This document shows, one piece after another, positions 5,975 through 7,216 of a DNA stretch of 7,216 nt (within the stretch, counting starts at the first letter, position 1; each line of letters opens with the position of its first letter). The stretch spans positions 1-7,216 of the forward strand of contig JALHDI010000051.1 of NCBI GenBank assembly GCA_022839045.1. Direction: 5' to 3'. The stretch is from Sporomusaceae bacterium. Its GTDB lineage: Bacteria > Bacillota_C > Negativicutes > Sporomusales_B > UBA7701. Below the pieces are notes generated by a model, which was not told the DNA's origin, did not search any database, and saw only the letters and a program-made list of their open reading frames with translations. Made by a program: the position numbers and the translations under genes.

Positions 5975-6307
5975 CTACCTCACGTCCCGGATCATCGCCA
6001 TGAAGGTGGGCGCCATCTGCACCAGGAAGTAGCCCCAGGCGCAGTCCTTCATCATGGCCTTGGCCTCGGGCGCCTGGTGCATGATGAAGCGGACGCAGGC
6101 CCACAGGAACACGCCGTAGGCAACCGGATCGGCGAGCTCGCGAATCATGCCGATTATCGGCTCCGCCTTCGCCGCTATGGTGCCGGGAGCATAGGCCAGC
6201 GCCGTCACGTCGCTGCCGCCGGCGACCATCGCCGCCGTAAGGATGGGGATTGCGCACGCCTCGCCGGGTATCCGGGGTTTCCGCAATATTGCCAGCTTGA
6301 TGACCAT
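5975..6307 (-). CDS. Small membrane protein, possibly VirB2/TrbC pilin-like (110 aa)
   Basis: Not identified by a specific motif. The 110 residues have a basic N-terminus (VIKLAILRKPRIP), a hydrophobic stretch at about 18-31 and an AYA at 38-40 that could be a signal-peptidase site. Two further hydrophobic segments lie at about 62-77 and 90-105, separated by a polar loop with several charged residues. A long leader plus two membrane helices resembles VirB2/TrbC-type conjugative pilins. The ATG at 6307-6305 was chosen over an upstream in-frame start at 6424 because GGAGGG precedes it and because the 32-aa gene occupies the upstream stretch, its TGA overlapping this ATG by one base. Position upstream of a VirB4-like ATPase supports a transfer role; function is otherwise unproven. 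Confidence 0.75.
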   Translation of the reverse strand: MVIKLAILRKPRIPGEACAIPILTAAMVAGGSDVTALAYAPGTIAAKAEPIIGMIRELADPVAYGVFLWACVRFIMHQAPEAKAMMKDCAWGYFLVQMAPTFMAMIRDVR

Positions 6308-6405
6308 CAATATCCCTCCCTGCGCTTTTTGGCCGCCGCCAAGATGAAGGTCGCCGCCAGGGTTAACCCGATTTTGAGTGCCGCCCAGCATGCCGCGGTG
6401 ATCAT
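6307..6405 (-). CDS. 32-aa single-pass membrane microprotein
   Basis: A small gene easily missed by length cut-offs. ATG at 6405-6403 follows a clear AAGGAG site (6419-6414) with an 8-nt spacer. The product has a hydrophobic helix at about residues 4-25 and a basic tail with KKRRE at 26-30, predicting one membrane pass with a cytoplasmic C-terminus. Its stop shares one base with the start of the 110-aa gene (TGATG), typical of translational coupling, and its coding region carries the next gene's ribosome site. It is the first gene of the membrane-protein cluster. Function unknown; it could be a coupling leader or a minor membrane component. Confidence 0.65.
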   Translation of the reverse strand: MITAACWAALKIGLTLAATFILAAAKKRREGY

Positions 6406-6425
6406 TTGACCAGCTCCTTATCAAA

Positions 6426-6443
6426 AAATAAACAAGTTTATTT
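6426..6443. repeat. AT-rich palindrome upstream of the membrane-protein cluster
   Basis: AAATAAAC and GTTTATTT form a perfect 8-bp dyad separated by AA. It lies 6 nt upstream of the ribosome site of the 32-aa gene. It could be a repressor operator or part of an AT-rich promoter region. No -35/-10 pair here is convincing enough to call. Confidence 0.4.
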
Positions 6444-6544
6444 ATTTTCGCCGATGATTATTTTGCCGTTATTAAAGTGGACTTGCATTTTTGGGGCTGT
6501 CCCAGGCATATGCTGCTACTGCAGCAATAGCCGAAGTCTGCCCC

Positions 6545-6808
6545 TCAGAAAAACCGCTCCAGCTCGTCGAGAACCTCGCCGACCACGCATCCCCCACCGC
6601 CGGCCGCCGCCACCAGGCGACCGGCTAATTTTATTTCGAGCAGCTGCTCGATCATGGCCGCCAGCTCCGGGTCGACGCCGGTCTGCAGCCGGTGCATCTC
6701 CCCCCGGGCCTTTTCCCTCACCCATTCGCTGAAGTTCGGCAGTCCGTCGAGGAAGGCGGCCACATCGCCGTCCTGGTCCCGGAGGTAAGCTAGCTTTGCC
6801 TTTGACAC
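6545..6808 (-). CDS. ParR-like ribbon-helix-helix partner of the ParM homologue
   Basis: An 87-residue protein. Residues 2-36 run as a basic beta-strand-like start (KAKLAYLRDQDGDVAAFL), then NFSEWVREKAR, resembling the ribbon-helix-helix domains of ParR/StbB proteins, where the strand binds centromere DNA and SxxVR starts the second helix. A helical middle (about 50-66), a glycine run (70-73) and a short acidic-hydrophobic tail ending ELERFF follow; ParR proteins contact ParM filaments through such a C-terminal tail. GTG at 6808-6806 is taken as the start because it gives this domain a natural N-terminus; it has only a G-rich site upstream. It overlaps the end of the ParM-like gene by 19 nt. 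Homology is too weak to be certain, so the call relies partly on position. Confidence 0.65.
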   Translation of the reverse strand: MSKAKLAYLRDQDGDVAAFLDGLPNFSEWVREKARGEMHRLQTGVDPELAAMIEQLLEIKLAGRLVAAAGGGGCVVGEVLDELERFF

Positions 6809-7216
6809 CGCGCCACCCCCATCTTGTAGTAGCCGGCGGCGTTGGCGAACAGGGCGTCGTCCGCCAGCTGGTAGACGGGGAAGTGCTGCCTGAGCCACCG
6901 CTCGAGGAGGAGGGCGCCGCCGCCGGTGAGCAGCACCAGGTCCGTCCCCGGATCATACCGCAGCCACCGTTTGGAGAGGTCGGCCGCCACCCGCCGGGCG
7001 AACTGTTCCTTGGACGCGTCCCCCGGTGCTGCCTCCGCGTTGTGGAGCTCCATGATGCCATAGCCCAGGGTGCCGCTGTCCCGGTCGACGTATTGGCGCT
7101 GGTTGATGGTGCAGTAGTTGACGGTCCGGCTGCCGATATCGACCACCCGGACCCGCTGCTTCGCCAGCCAGGTGTTGGCCAGGCCGCCGTCGTCGTTCAG
7201 CATCGCGTGCCAATAG
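6790..7216 (-). CDS. ParM/StbA-type actin-like ATPase, C-terminal part
   Basis: The last 141 codons of a gene that enters from the right edge. Actin-like ParM proteins polymerise with ATP and push plasmid copies apart. The phosphate-2 motif VVDIGSRTVN is near the start of the visible part, and the adenosine motif LVLLTGGGALLL follows about 75 residues later. ALFANAAGYYKMG near the C-terminus resembles the ANxxGYYK ending common in ParM homologues. The position after the IGSRT core that is often acidic in relatives (TTD) is Asn here. The small ParR-like gene overlaps its 3' end by 19 nt, matching parMR operon order. The expected centromere (parC) would be upstream of the gene, outside the window. 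Family assignment is fairly secure; the N-terminal half is not visible. Confidence 0.82.
   Translation of the reverse strand, partial: YWHAMLNDDGGLANTWLAKQRVRVVDIGSRTVNYCTINQRQYVDRDSGTLGYGIMELHNAEAAPGDASKEQFARRVAADLSKRWLRYDPGTDLVLLTGGGALLLERWLRQHFPVYQLADDALFANAAGYYKMGVARCQRQS

Noticed and set aside
6438..6509. 23-codon minus-strand frame in the gap between the ParR-like gene and the 32-aa gene.
   Set aside because: No ribosome site precedes its ATG or the internal ATG, and it ends inside the AT palindrome; no support beyond being open.
6511..6526. Hairpin TGCTGC/GCAGCA with a 4-nt loop after the ParR-like gene.
   Set aside because: Only 6 bp and no T-tract on either strand, so not a supported terminator.

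Overview
The GC-rich sequence, strong GGAGG-type ribosome binding sites, vegetative-type promoters and families such as YqeG and the c-di-GMP-II riboswitch point to a Firmicute, probably a GC-rich Negativicute or clostridial relative. This is inferred from gene content only. All supported genes lie on the minus strand, so transcription runs from right to left.

Right part (about 7216-3369): a plasmid- or ICE-like block. It starts with the C-terminal part of a ParM-type actin-like ATPase and an overlapping small ParR-like protein. After a 139-nt gap come three tightly packed small membrane proteins of 32, 110 and 70 aa. A 770-aa VirB4/HerA-type ATPase with no membrane segments follows. This looks like a segregation pair next to part of a conjugation apparatus. 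The ATPase stop codon lies inside a perfect 14-bp palindrome, GTTTCACGTGAAAC, identical to the core of the ParB-binding site parS.

Middle (about 3368-1001): a terminator-like hairpin and an extended -10 promoter lead into a compact housekeeping operon. It encodes a YqeG-type HAD phosphatase, a carbon-nitrogen hydrolase of the omega-amidase type, and shikimate dehydrogenase (aroE, 4-nt overlap with the preceding gene).

Left part (about 1000-1): the most interesting region. A 320-bp AT-richer gap precedes the N-terminal 226 residues of a PilB/GspE-type assembly ATPase. On the minus strand this gap reads: AT-rich hairpin plus T7, promoter, an RNA with the conserved sequence of a c-di-GMP-II riboswitch aptamer, an intrinsic terminator ending in T8, then the ATPase. 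The left arm of the terminator is the conserved 3' segment of the aptamer, so the two structures exclude each other. The predicted result is a riboswitch that turns the gene ON when c-di-GMP is high. The ATPase itself begins with two complete MshEN-type c-di-GMP-binding motifs, so the same second messenger probably controls both synthesis and activity of the pilus motor.
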